NCBI GenBank assembly: GCA_905221605.1
Contig: CAJNDS010002528.1
Coordinates: forward strand, 125,001-189,000
Direction: 5' to 3'
From: Symbiodinium natans
Taxonomy: Eukaryota; Sar; Dinophyceae; Suessiales; Symbiodiniaceae
DNA length: 64,000 nt
The position numbers and the translations under genes were made by a program. Under the pieces are notes generated by a model. It did not search any database. It worked only from the letters and a program-made list of their open reading frames with translations, and was not told the DNA's origin. Positions 52,216 to 61,800 of the stretch are shown in pieces; position 1 is the first letter of the stretch, and the number at the start of each line of letters is the position of its first letter.

Positions 52216-54510
52216 ATGAGGGTTGACATTGCCAACGCAGCAGAAGGTGACCCAACCGATGAGTTCGCCGATCTTCCCGAGGAAGTCGACGATGAGACTT
52301 TTCCAGACCTGGCTTTGGCACCGGATATATGCGAGCATGCTGTGGCGGCTTGGAATGCCTTCCTGGGACGCTATCCCTCCCGACAAACTGCAGGCGAGGC
52401 CATCTTTGCGGCGATTTTCGACGCGAGCCCCAGTCTGCAAGTCTCATTCAAATCGCCCTCCACGGTCTTGGCCATGAAGTTTGTGAATGGCTTTGGTGCC
52501 GTTGTTTTGAATGCTGGAGATCCGTCACGCCTGAAGCCATTGGTCGAGACGCTGGGCTTCCAGCACATGGATTTCGATGTAACTCGGCAGAAGATCCAAA
52601 CCTTCCGTGACGCCATCACAGACCTCTTTGACATGGATCTTGGCAAAACCTTGACGTCGAAGGGGAAATACGGCATAGCAGTCCTGCTCAACTACGTAGG
52701 AGGAGCATGCATGTACATCCGCAGGGAGTATGCGGTTCGCGTTCGCGCCATTCATGCTACCTGGGCCTTGGCTACACATACGCGGGAGGCCCCGGAAGAA
52801 TCAGGACACGAGGAGGAGGAAGCAGGCGAAGCAGATGCGGGTGAAGGCAATGAGGACAAGACTGAGAATCCGCAGGGCCCCAACGTTGGCAACCTGCAAG
52901 GAAATGTCCCGAGCGGCTTCTTTGACCCTTAGACTCGCAGTTGGCGCTACAGCCCAGTTTCGTCCCAATTCCTTTCCCCCAGCCCATGTAGTCCTGGGGA
53001 CCTCAGGGTCCGAAAGCAAAGGAGATGTTCGTGTTCAACTCTGCAGTGATGGGCTACAACGCGAGCCAGCACTGGATGGATGTGATACTCGAGCAGCTTG
53101 ACAACATCGCCCCCTGGCTGCAAGGAGCAATGCAAAGCATTCTCCAAAGCCTGAAACTGCAACATGAGGGGCCGCTGTTCCTTGTGGCATTTCGGGAGAG
53201 TTTTAAGTTGCACTCTCGTCCTGTGAGCTGAATCTCTACACTTCAATACGAAAACCTCCCCCCCCCCGCCCTCCCTCACCTCCCCCGCCCCCCCCAACCC
53301 TCCCCCTACCTCCTCGCCTTGTATGTGTTTTTTACGCGTGCGAGCTTGCTTAGTAAAGAAAGCCCGTGAAGAGGACGACTTCCGTCCCAAACCCGTCATG
53401 TCAGCGTTATGTTCTGCTTCCGTTTTTTGGCCTTCTGTCTGTTCATGCATGTAGAGGAAATCGAGGTTTTCCTAACCAAATCTACATAGCGAGAAAACAG
53501 AGGTTGTCCAATAAAAAATAGAGGTTTTCCTGTCAACATAACGAGAAAATAGAGGTTCTCCTGCGAAAATTTGAAGAACATAGAGGTTTTCCGTGTTTTA
53601 TGTGGAGAAATACAGGTTTCCTGGCAGAACATAAAAAAGATAGAGGTTTCCTATTCAAATACAGAGAACCCTGCACCAAATCGAGAAAGGAAGATGGGGT
53701 TTACGAAGGGGGCCTCCAATATAAATCCCCAAATAGAAGGATCCCCCTTACAATAAGGACCCCAAGAAGGGACCCCGGGTTTAGGGTTCCGGGTTTATGG
53801 TTTAGGGTTTAGGGTTGAGGGTTAGTTTAGGGTTGAGGGCTTTGGCGGTTTGGGATTTTGGGTGTTTGGGTTGTTTAGAGTTCAAGGTTCAAGGTTCTAA
53901 TGCTCACACCAGTTAAAGACGGTGAAAAGGCAGGCGGGGATGGGGGGGAGCAGGAAAAAGGGGGGGGGGGGCCTGCTGGGCGGGGCTTCAACTGCCCCCT
54001 GGTCCTGGCGAACCGTCCGCTTTCAGATCGTGGTCGCCTACGGGGGGGGGTACCCATTCCAGGCAAAAAGACGTGTGGCTTTGGGCTTGGGGGGGAGGAT
54101 TTGGAGGGGGGTGCCTGTTCTCACAACCTATACACCTTCGGCCCGAGGCCTCGCCGGATTTCGGAAACCCCTATATCCCAAATGAACTTTCCTGCCACTC
54201 AAAAGTGCAGGTCATGAACATTGCCAACACCGCGCGTGTTCAAGAAGAGTGCAGCACAGTGGCGCTGAGTCTGGACAAATATGGGTCCCAAGTGGATTTC
54301 GCAGAGTTCAAGTCAGTTGCAATGTCTTCACTCAAGGCCTGTGTGCCTGGATGGGCAGATGAGCACGAGGTTGCCTGGGAATGGCTATGGGGCAATGTGG
54401 ACAGAATGCTTGTCGAGCTGCGTGGCAAGCCTACAACATACGCAAAGCGCCTAAACAAGTTCCTGGAGAAGTGCTTGAGTATCAGAAATCTTTTCTGTGG
54501 TTCTGTTTAG
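52216..54510 (+). CDS. Globin-domain protein with a second globin-like segment, multi-exon
   Basis: Exon 1 (ATG at 52216 to about 52920) encodes an acidic leader, then a globin-like domain: AVAAWNAFLGRYPSRQTAGE (about residues 43-62), SPSLQVSFKSPSTVLAMKFV (about 71-90, containing the CD-corner Phe), and LKPLVETLGFQHMDFDV (about 106-122, with a candidate proximal His in GFQH), then FRDAITDLFDMDLG. An acidic Glu/Ala/Gly-rich linker follows. Exon 2 (about 53008-53225) reads KEMFVFNSAVMGYNASQHWM. Exon 3 (about 54214-54510) reads ARVQEECSTVALSLDKYG, FAEFKSVAMSSLKACVPGWA and HEVAWEWLWGNVDRMLVEL. From memory, dinoflagellate proteins pair exactly these segments, the last resembling a second globin domain. 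Haem binding is not certain, since the distal residue is not obvious. The roughly 1 kb intron between exons 2 and 3 is full of repeats. The 3' end is uncertain; a hydrophobic alternative frame follows at 54490-54550. Confidence 0.65.
53225..53330 (+). repeat. C-rich low-complexity tract
   Basis: Runs of C interrupted by T and A within the globin-gene intron. Confidence 0.85.
53455..53670 (+). repeat. Degenerate tandem repeat, about 30-bp spacing
   Basis: The phrase (ga)aatagaggtttcct or a close variant recurs about seven times (near 53455, 53500, 53520, 53546, 53580, 53611 and 53641) with irregular spacing of 25-40 bases in the globin-gene intron. Confidence 0.75.
53697..53780 (-). mobile_element. 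Decayed relative of the 43.6 kb MITE-like element
   Basis: Begins with ggggtttacgaa and shares ordered blocks with the reverse complement of 43589-43693, including aggat-ccctta-aataaggacccca. The far inverted repeat is replaced by GGGTTTAGGG-type sequence. Confidence 0.6.
53778..53850. repeat. Interstitial telomere-like repeats (TTTAGGG type)
   Basis: Several degenerate TTTAGGG units in a row, opposite in orientation to those at 50.5 kb. Confidence 0.75.
53930..54170 (+). repeat. Dispersed repeat, copy 2
   Basis: Partner of 51050-51290, here within the globin-gene intron and including G runs of up to 12. Confidence 0.55.
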
Positions 54511-54890
54511 CTGCAGTCGGGTTGCTGCTACTGTTTTGTGCTTCGGGCAGGCTAGGTGAACGGTGTTCGTTCTTGCGCTCCACCTCAGTCAGAACTCAAC
54601 GCCTGATGTAGCCATGCGTTGCGTGTTGTGGCTCAAGGCCAAAATGGAGTTCTGGTTTGTCGACCTCAGTGTGTGAGGTGTGCCCAGAGTAGCTGGGCGT
54701 GTCTTTCATGTCCGTTTGAGGTTCTTAGCGTTGACGGCGTTGACTTGTTTGTTTGGGGACCACTATAGCGGCAGCATCAGCGACAGGCACTCAACTCAGG
54801 CACCGAGAAGTGGAAGCACGCAAGCTATGCATGCATGCATGCAGGCATACACAAGGGACATATATATATATATATACACATATACACATC
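54511..54890. other. No identifiable gene
   Basis: Short frames only. The bases gccaaaatgg at about 54640-54649 equal part of the reverse complement of the dinoflagellate spliced leader but are too short to mean much. Confidence 0.35.
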
Positions 54891-54897
54891 TACATCT

Positions 54898-55083
<186 letters not shown>

Positions 55084-55183
55084 TGTGAGCAGGTCAAAGC
55101 ATGCATGGAGTGCTTGCTTAGTGCTAGTGCAGCTTGTAGTTTTCCCTTGCATGTGTAGTTTTGCAATTCGTAACAATGCCAAT

Positions 55184-55196
55184 ATTTTGGCTCAAG
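55184..55196 (+). other. Spliced-leader-like relic
   Basis: ATTTTGGCTCAAG matches exactly the last 13 bases of the dinoflagellate spliced leader as I remember it, preceded by GCCA plus two extra bases. It lies about 390 bases upstream of the first retroelement reading frame. Confidence 0.5.
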
Positions 55197-55485
55197 TACC
55201 GAGCTTGTGCCTTTGAGCACGGTAGAGTCGTACAGTAGCTCCTAGGTTGCTGTGCGGTCCGACCGGACGCACTCAGGCGTAGCTGCACAAGTGCTTGGAC
55301 TCACGAAGTCGTAAAACAGCGTGACCGGGCTGTGATTGCATTGGCTTAGTGCAAGTCCAGTGCTGGTCGACTTCACAATTGGGGGCTGTTCTGGGAAGCT
55401 TACAGCTCTTGTGCCTACGGCCCGAGTGGGCAAGCATTGCTTTGCTTGTCTGTCGCGGTCCGTGACCTGGACGCGTGGACTGTGT

Positions 55486-55567
55486 GCCACGCTTGCGGCC
55501 TGTTAACCAAGGCGCGGCGCTTCGCGTGCCACGCCTGCGGCCTGCTAACCAAGGCGCGGCTTCTCGC
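55486..55567 (+). repeat. 42-bp tandem duplication, 2 copies
   Basis: Two copies of a block beginning gccacgc(t/c)tgcggcctg lie immediately upstream of the first retroelement ATG, so it is part of the leader. Confidence 0.85.
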
Positions 55568-55581
55568 CTTGTGTTGCGACA

Positions 55582-55860
55582 ATGTCCGCAGAGGTTGCAG
55601 GTCAGGCTGAGGGCGTCACCCTCCTCGAAGCTATCGAGGGTGGAGACGTTCCCTATCCCGAGCGGATGGGCTACGTCGCTTGGCTTAAGTGGCGTAGGGA
55701 GACTGGCAGCCGTCCGTTGTCCAAGCGGGATGGGGTTAGCACTACGCCAGAGCAAGAGGCGGCTCTCTGGCGGAAAGTCATGAAGTTCCTCCATGACGCC
55801 GAAGAGGAGGACGAGGATGAAGAGGAAGAAGAAGAGGATCGACTCCGAGCTAGTCCCTGA
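55582..55860 (+). CDS. Retroelement gag N-terminal segment
   Basis: A 92-codon frame from the ATG at 55582. It reads MSAEVAGQAEGVTLLEA, then YVAWLKWRRETGSRPLSKRD, and ends in a run of Glu/Asp before a stop at 55858-55860. The large gag-pol frame overlaps it from 55793, and the natural continuation of the protein lies in that other frame. The two meet in the GAA/GAG-rich run around 55800-55840, where a slipped base or a ribosomal frameshift would join them. The protein probably forms the capsid N-terminus. Confidence 0.6.
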   Translation: MSAEVAGQAEGVTLLEAIEGGDVPYPERMGYVAWLKWRRETGSRPLSKRDGVSTTPEQEAALWRKVMKFLHDAEEEDEDEEEEEEDRLRASP

Positions 55861-58800
55861 GACCTCGGGCCCTGGAGGCGACAGTCCGCCGCGGGTGGAC
55901 GTCAGCGCCGCGGCTAGGGAGCTGGCCATGGTCCCTACCGGTGCTGCCTATGTCCCTGCTACGGCACCAGGGTCCCGCCCGGCGGGACCGTCCGGTCCGC
56001 CGTCGACAGCAGGTTCAGTGCCAGGCACCGCAGAGGGCTTGCAGGCGGAGCTGCGCGCGATTTTCCGTCCAGACCAAGAACCGGTCGCGGACTACTTGAC
56101 GCGCGTTTCGCGGATTGTCCTCGCGCTGAAGGCGCATGGAGTCACGGTGAGCTCCCGTGACCTTGACGCCTTAAGCACCAAAGCCACCCTCCTTGCGGAT
56201 GAGTTCTCCAAGATAGGCGGGGACTGGCATCCTACGAAGATGGTCCGTCGGCTGCGGACCAGGTTCTCGGTCGCGGCTTTGCGCGGTGGCGAGGACCCCG
56301 AAGATGCAGAGGAGATTCAGCGCGAAATCCAATGCATCGGGGAGCTTATCCTCGCGTTAGGGGGAAAAGAAAGCTCGAGCCAAGAGAAGGTTTGGAGCTC
56401 CCCGTCCGATGTGCCAGTTGAAGCCGTGGGGCCGCGTTCCCCAGGGCTCCCACAGCCTGCGACTGCAAGTGGGTTGGGGGTAGGATTGGACCGTGGAGGT
56501 TTGCACACTGCTGAGGTTGCAGGTGGTCCTTCCGCGGCCCGTGTCCTGGGCGCGACGGACGGCGATTCCCCTTTGCGCGCGAAGCTTGCTGCGCTAGAGA
56601 TGGAGATAGAAGCCCTGAAGCGAGGTTCAGACGGCGGAGGTTCGCAGACCGGGTCCCAACACCCGGCGGGCGATCTCGCCGCCGCACTCGCCGCCCAAAC
56701 TGAGGCGCTGAAAGAAGCGTTAGCGCAGAGGGGCGGGCAAAGCTCCATAACTACGGTCAAAACTGACCTCACGTGGCCGACGCTGACCGACGACAAGTCG
56801 GACGCGCGAGACGTTGTCCTGTTCTACGAGGAGTTCGAGGACGTCTGCGCGCTGGCCAACAACTGTCGCGGTATGAGTGCGCGCGAAAAGCTGTTAGCGC
56901 TACGCGGGCGCTGCCGCGGCTCGCGCATGAAGACGTACACGAACGCGTACCGCGCAGCGTGGAAATCGGGAGAGGTTCTCTCAGATCCACAGGCGGTGTA
57001 TGACCGCATCAAGAACAAACACTTGATGTTCGGGGAATCGCGGGAGGAAAGAGAAGTCCGCGTGGATGGTGAGCACGCCTCTCTCGCTAAGGGTAAGCTC
57101 ACAGGCCACCAATTCGAGCCTTTGTTTGAGGCCTCGATCGCGGACCTTGAGGCAGTAGGTCTTGGGAAGACCCCTCGAGAGTTGTATCTCTCGTACCTCC
57201 GCAAGATGCCCCCTTATCTCCAAAAGGAGATCCGGAACGACAAAAGGTTGTGGCCTGGCGACCCCAAGGATGGCGGGTTGCGAGGACCGCAGACTTGGGA
57301 GGAGAGCCACAAGGTCGTTCTGGAGTACGAGCAGAGAGAAGCAGCGCACAGGGCTGTTTCCCACTCTGTGTACACGGCCACCGGTTCGCAGAGCGCGGAC
57401 CCGGCGGTCGCGCTGGCTGAGGCTCAGAAGGAGATTAAGAGTCTCAAGGCCGCTGCGAAGGCTGCTGCGAAAGGAGCAGCTGCCGCGGCCAAAGCTGGCG
57501 CGGACCAGACGTATGCTGCTGCGTCGAAGGGAGCTGGCAAAGGAGCGGACAAGAAGATCTGCTTCCACTTTCGCGATCATGGGAATTGCCCGAAAGGGGA
57601 TGCCTGCCCGTACAGCCACGACAAGGAGCTTCGCAGAAAAGCTCTCGCGGCCAAGAAGGGTGACCAAACCTTTGCCACTGCGAAAGGTAAAGGCAAAGGG
57701 AAGGGAGGTGGCAAGGCAAAAGCCAACGCAAAGCCTAAGGCTGCGGCCAAAGGCGCGGCAAAGCCACCAGGCACCGTTTGCCCCTTTTTCTCCAAGAATG
57801 GGTCGTGCAAGAAAGGAGCCAGCTGCGACATGGTCCACAACCTGACGACCTCAGGAGGGACGCCGGCCTTGCCTGCCAACTGGGCCCCGCCCTCCGGTGC
57901 TTCCATGTCTAACCCCTTCGCCGCGTTCAGTGTCCAGATAGGCAGCTCAGGCGTCCAGGCAGGCGTCTTAGGAGCCGCAGGACACGCCGCGGTGCAGCAG
58001 CACGCGCTTCCGTTAAGCAAGGGCGGGCGGGACAAGTTCGCCACCTTGGACGATCTGCCGAAGGACTGGTGGAACCTGGCGGACAACGAGCCAGGAGGCT
58101 ACCAGTACAGGACGGTGGTCCAGGTCCTCGACCGTAAGGTCGAGTGCATGCTTGACGGTTGCGCCGGCGCAAACCACGTGACTGAGGAACTCGTGGTAGG
58201 CATGATGAACCGGGCTGCAGAGCTTGGGATCGGCACTGAGGATCCTGGCTTCCCGGTCGTGAGACTTGAGAAGTGGGTCCACCCCGAATATGTGCATGGA
58301 ATTGCTTCGGGAGCCCCAGTTCCTTTGAAGGGGGCAGCAGTCTTGCGCGTCACGCTGCTGGAAGGCAGGACGGCGGACGATTGTCGCCCCAACACCGAAA
58401 TTTTCGTGCGATGTAAAATCGCAGCCAGGGGCACGTCCGATTGGCACGGACTTATCCTCGGCGGCAGAGCGCTGGACTGCGCCGGAAGGATGGGCTTGGG
58501 ATTCAGGCCGGGTCCCGACTTTCATGTCCTCGACACGCTGGGAATCAGGATGCCCAGATGTGAAGATCACAGTAGGACTCGGAAGGACAGGGCCTATGCC
58601 TTTGAAGCGCGGTTGTCAAGCCTGGACGACGCGTCATGCACCGAGCCTGGGGGCGGAAGTCGTGAGCTTCTCCGCTATGACGGGGAAGAGCCGCTCGAGC
58701 TCTCGCCAGGTGATGGGGTGCTGGTGCCAGTCGTGCGGGAGGCAGGAGTCTCCGCAGAGAGATCCCTGTCCGAGGTTGTGCTTCTTCCGGTTGAGTGTGG

Positions 58801-61800
58801 GGTTGAGGCTGTGCCAGGTCTCTGGCCCACAGGAGAGGGTAAAGGGTTTGTTTTGCTTGCAGCCCAAGAGTGTGATCACTCTCTCCAGCCGGGCGAGGTT
58901 GTTGCGGAAGTGCGTTCCGGCCTCGTCAGCACTGCGGCTTGTGGTTGTGGCGCGATTGAGACGGTGTTCGAGTCAGAGCCGTCTCCGCAGGCATGTGCGG
59001 ATTGTGGGGTCGCCGTTGCTTCGGTTGACCATGACCCGTGCTTTGCTTGCGGGTCCGCGTCCAGGGCCGCGGCAAGAAGCTTCCAAGGTTGTTCCTCGTG
59101 TGCGCGGTCCTTTGGGCGGCTGCGTACCGGCGCCAGGATCGGTGTGCTATCGGTCCTTGCTGCGGTGACTGTTCTCGCTTCGGTGTGGGGCGGGAGCGGC
59201 CCGGTTGGGCGCCCTGTTGAGGAGCCTGGAGTGCTTACTTGCTTGGACCACCTTCCAAGCGTCGACAGCTGGTGGGAGGCGCCAGGTGGTTACGCGTCTG
59301 TGTGGGGTAGGCGCCCTGCGCAGAAGGACCTTGGGACCGTGGCGGTCGAGAAGGCGCCTTACGAAACGTGCTTGCTTCAGCGCGCAGGTGAGGCGTGGCG
59401 TCTTTGGGACACGAGGGATTTGCGTGTGGCGGAAAGCGTTGCGTGCAGCGATGAGGTTCCCGTCACCGAACGCCTCGCGGTCTTTAGGACGCGCAAGGGG
59501 CCACGCTGGGCTGGCTGGCGTGAGGGATCGGCCACGGCTGGAAGAGGCGCAAGTGACGCTGTGCGCCCAGCAGACGCGGTCGACACGGCGCGCTGCCCGA
59601 GCTATCATATCGTGGAGAGCTGGGACATCGATAAGATGATCGAGGAGCCTCCAACGGACTATTATTATGAGCAGCTCGCGGCAGATATGCGCGCCCGGCA
59701 CCCTAAGGCGTGCCCGCACCTCCTCGACCACCTCGTTTCCTTAGAGGGTTTCCTAGATAAGTCAATCTTGTTTGGGTTCTCCTTTGGAATCAGCAAGGCC
59801 GAAGTTTGTGTCTCCAAAGGTAAGCTCCTAGGACACAACATTGGGCGGGACGGGAGTTCGCCTGACGAAGAGCGTTGTCAGGCGGTGATTGACTTTCCCC
59901 CGCTCTGGGAGAAGCTTCACATTCAGCAATTTTTGGGTTGCGCAAATTGGTTGCGCGGCTACCTGCCTGTTGAGTATGGGCACGCAGCCAAGATTTTAGG
60001 GCAGTGGCAGAAGCCAGGCGCCGTCTTTCCTGAAGGCGGGCTGGGCTCAGCCGCCACCGAGGGTTGCAAAGCCTTTAAAGCGATTAAGCGCATGATGCAG
60101 AACCGCATCAATTTGGCTACCTTCGATGAGGCCTCCGCTGCGGATGGGTCGTGTCCCCTTGAGCAGATCGCGGATGCGTCGGGCATCGCGGTAGGGGGCA
60201 GCGTCGTGCAGATGACGCGTGACTTGAGTCAGCTCAAAGTGCTTATGACGCACTCAAAGAGCTTGACCCCCGCGCAGCAAAACTGGCCGCCCTTGATACA
60301 GGAGGCGTTTGCCCAGCTCGAGGTAAAGCGGGCGACACGCCGCATGTTTGGCTCTATTCGGACTCTGTGTTGGACAGATCATGCCAACCTTACCCGAGCG
60401 CAAACGTCGGACATCGGAATGGATCCGAAACTCGTCCGGTGGGTTGCGGAAATCCTTATGGATGGGTCCGAAATAAGGAGCCTTAGCGGTCGCTCAGCGA
60501 CGCTGGGTGACAGTTTTAGCCGCAATCCCAAAGATCGGGATGCGCTCCTTGCGGCGAGGACGAAAGATCTCGAGGGCCTTTCGGGCCAACTCCGAGGTTT
60601 CGACCTGGACCAGTACCTCGGAGAGGGTACTGAGGGTGACGGACCCGTGCCCTGGGCGGTCGGCAACGACGCCGTCCCAGAGCCTGCGGGCCGTGTCCAG
60701 GCCGCGGCTGTGCCGATGTGCGTCGTCGCAGCCCTTCCGGTGCGCGTCATGGTTGTCTTTGACTACGCGCGTTGGAAAGAGCAGGACGCAGAGCTGACTG
60801 AGATCAGGCGCGTTTTTCAAGCGAGCCTCCCTGGAGTTTCTGTGGCTGTCAGGGGTTGTTGGGGTCCGTTTGAGGATACCGACGGGCTTGCCTCGCATTT
60901 TGATTGCGGGGCCGGCAGGCTCGCAGGGACCAAGAAGATCAAGCGGATCAGGGTCGACTTGCTTACTTCGTGTGCCAAGGTTCTTAGGGAAGCTTCGGGG
61001 TTTCGTCCGCAGTTCCTCGTAGGACTAGGGCAAGGCGGGCTTGTCACAGCCGTCCTTAGGTGGCCTTTGGTTGTTGAGCTCACGCTCCAAGCAAGGAACC
61101 TGCAGCGCAAGGAAGCCAGGGCTGTAGGAGAGGCTTGGGCAGGCATCAAGGCTATCTGGGCGGTGCGGCCACGCCTTTGGCGCACGCAGCAAGGCCACTT
61201 GGAAGTGGCCGAGGCTTGTCCGGAACTCAAGAAGGATTTTCCGGAGCCTCCCCTGCGAGGTTTTGGGATCGTAGGGAAGCAGGCATTGGGGGCGGAGGTT
61301 CTGCGGTCCTTGAGGCTGGACGCGGTTCGTTCCATTGATGATGCCAGCATTAGAGGGATGCTGGACGAACCGTCACGACCCCTCTGGGACCATGAGGGTC
61401 TGTGCATCTGCGGCAAGCGGACCTACCTGTTTTCTCGCTGCCCCGCCTGCATCGAGAAAGAGGCAGTCGATATCTCGGTAGAGATAGCCGAGCGGGAGGA
61501 GCCCGAACCTCCGCTTGAGGGCGACCTTGAGGCCCATGAGGTGGGCCTAGAGGTCAACTCCGTCCTTGCAACTTTGGATAGGACAGGAGGTTTGGTTAGG
61601 GTTAGGTCCTCAACCATCCAGCAATGGGCGGTAGGGTTTAGGACTACGCCCAAAGATGCTCCAGTTCCCACTGCATATGGCATGCTGAGTGGGAAGATAT
61701 GGAAGAAGAGCCATTCCATGAAGCTCAGCCTCGGCTCCCAGCACAAGGATCTTTCCAAGTGGGGCGATGTGAAGCCTTACTGGACCACATGGGTGGTTAG

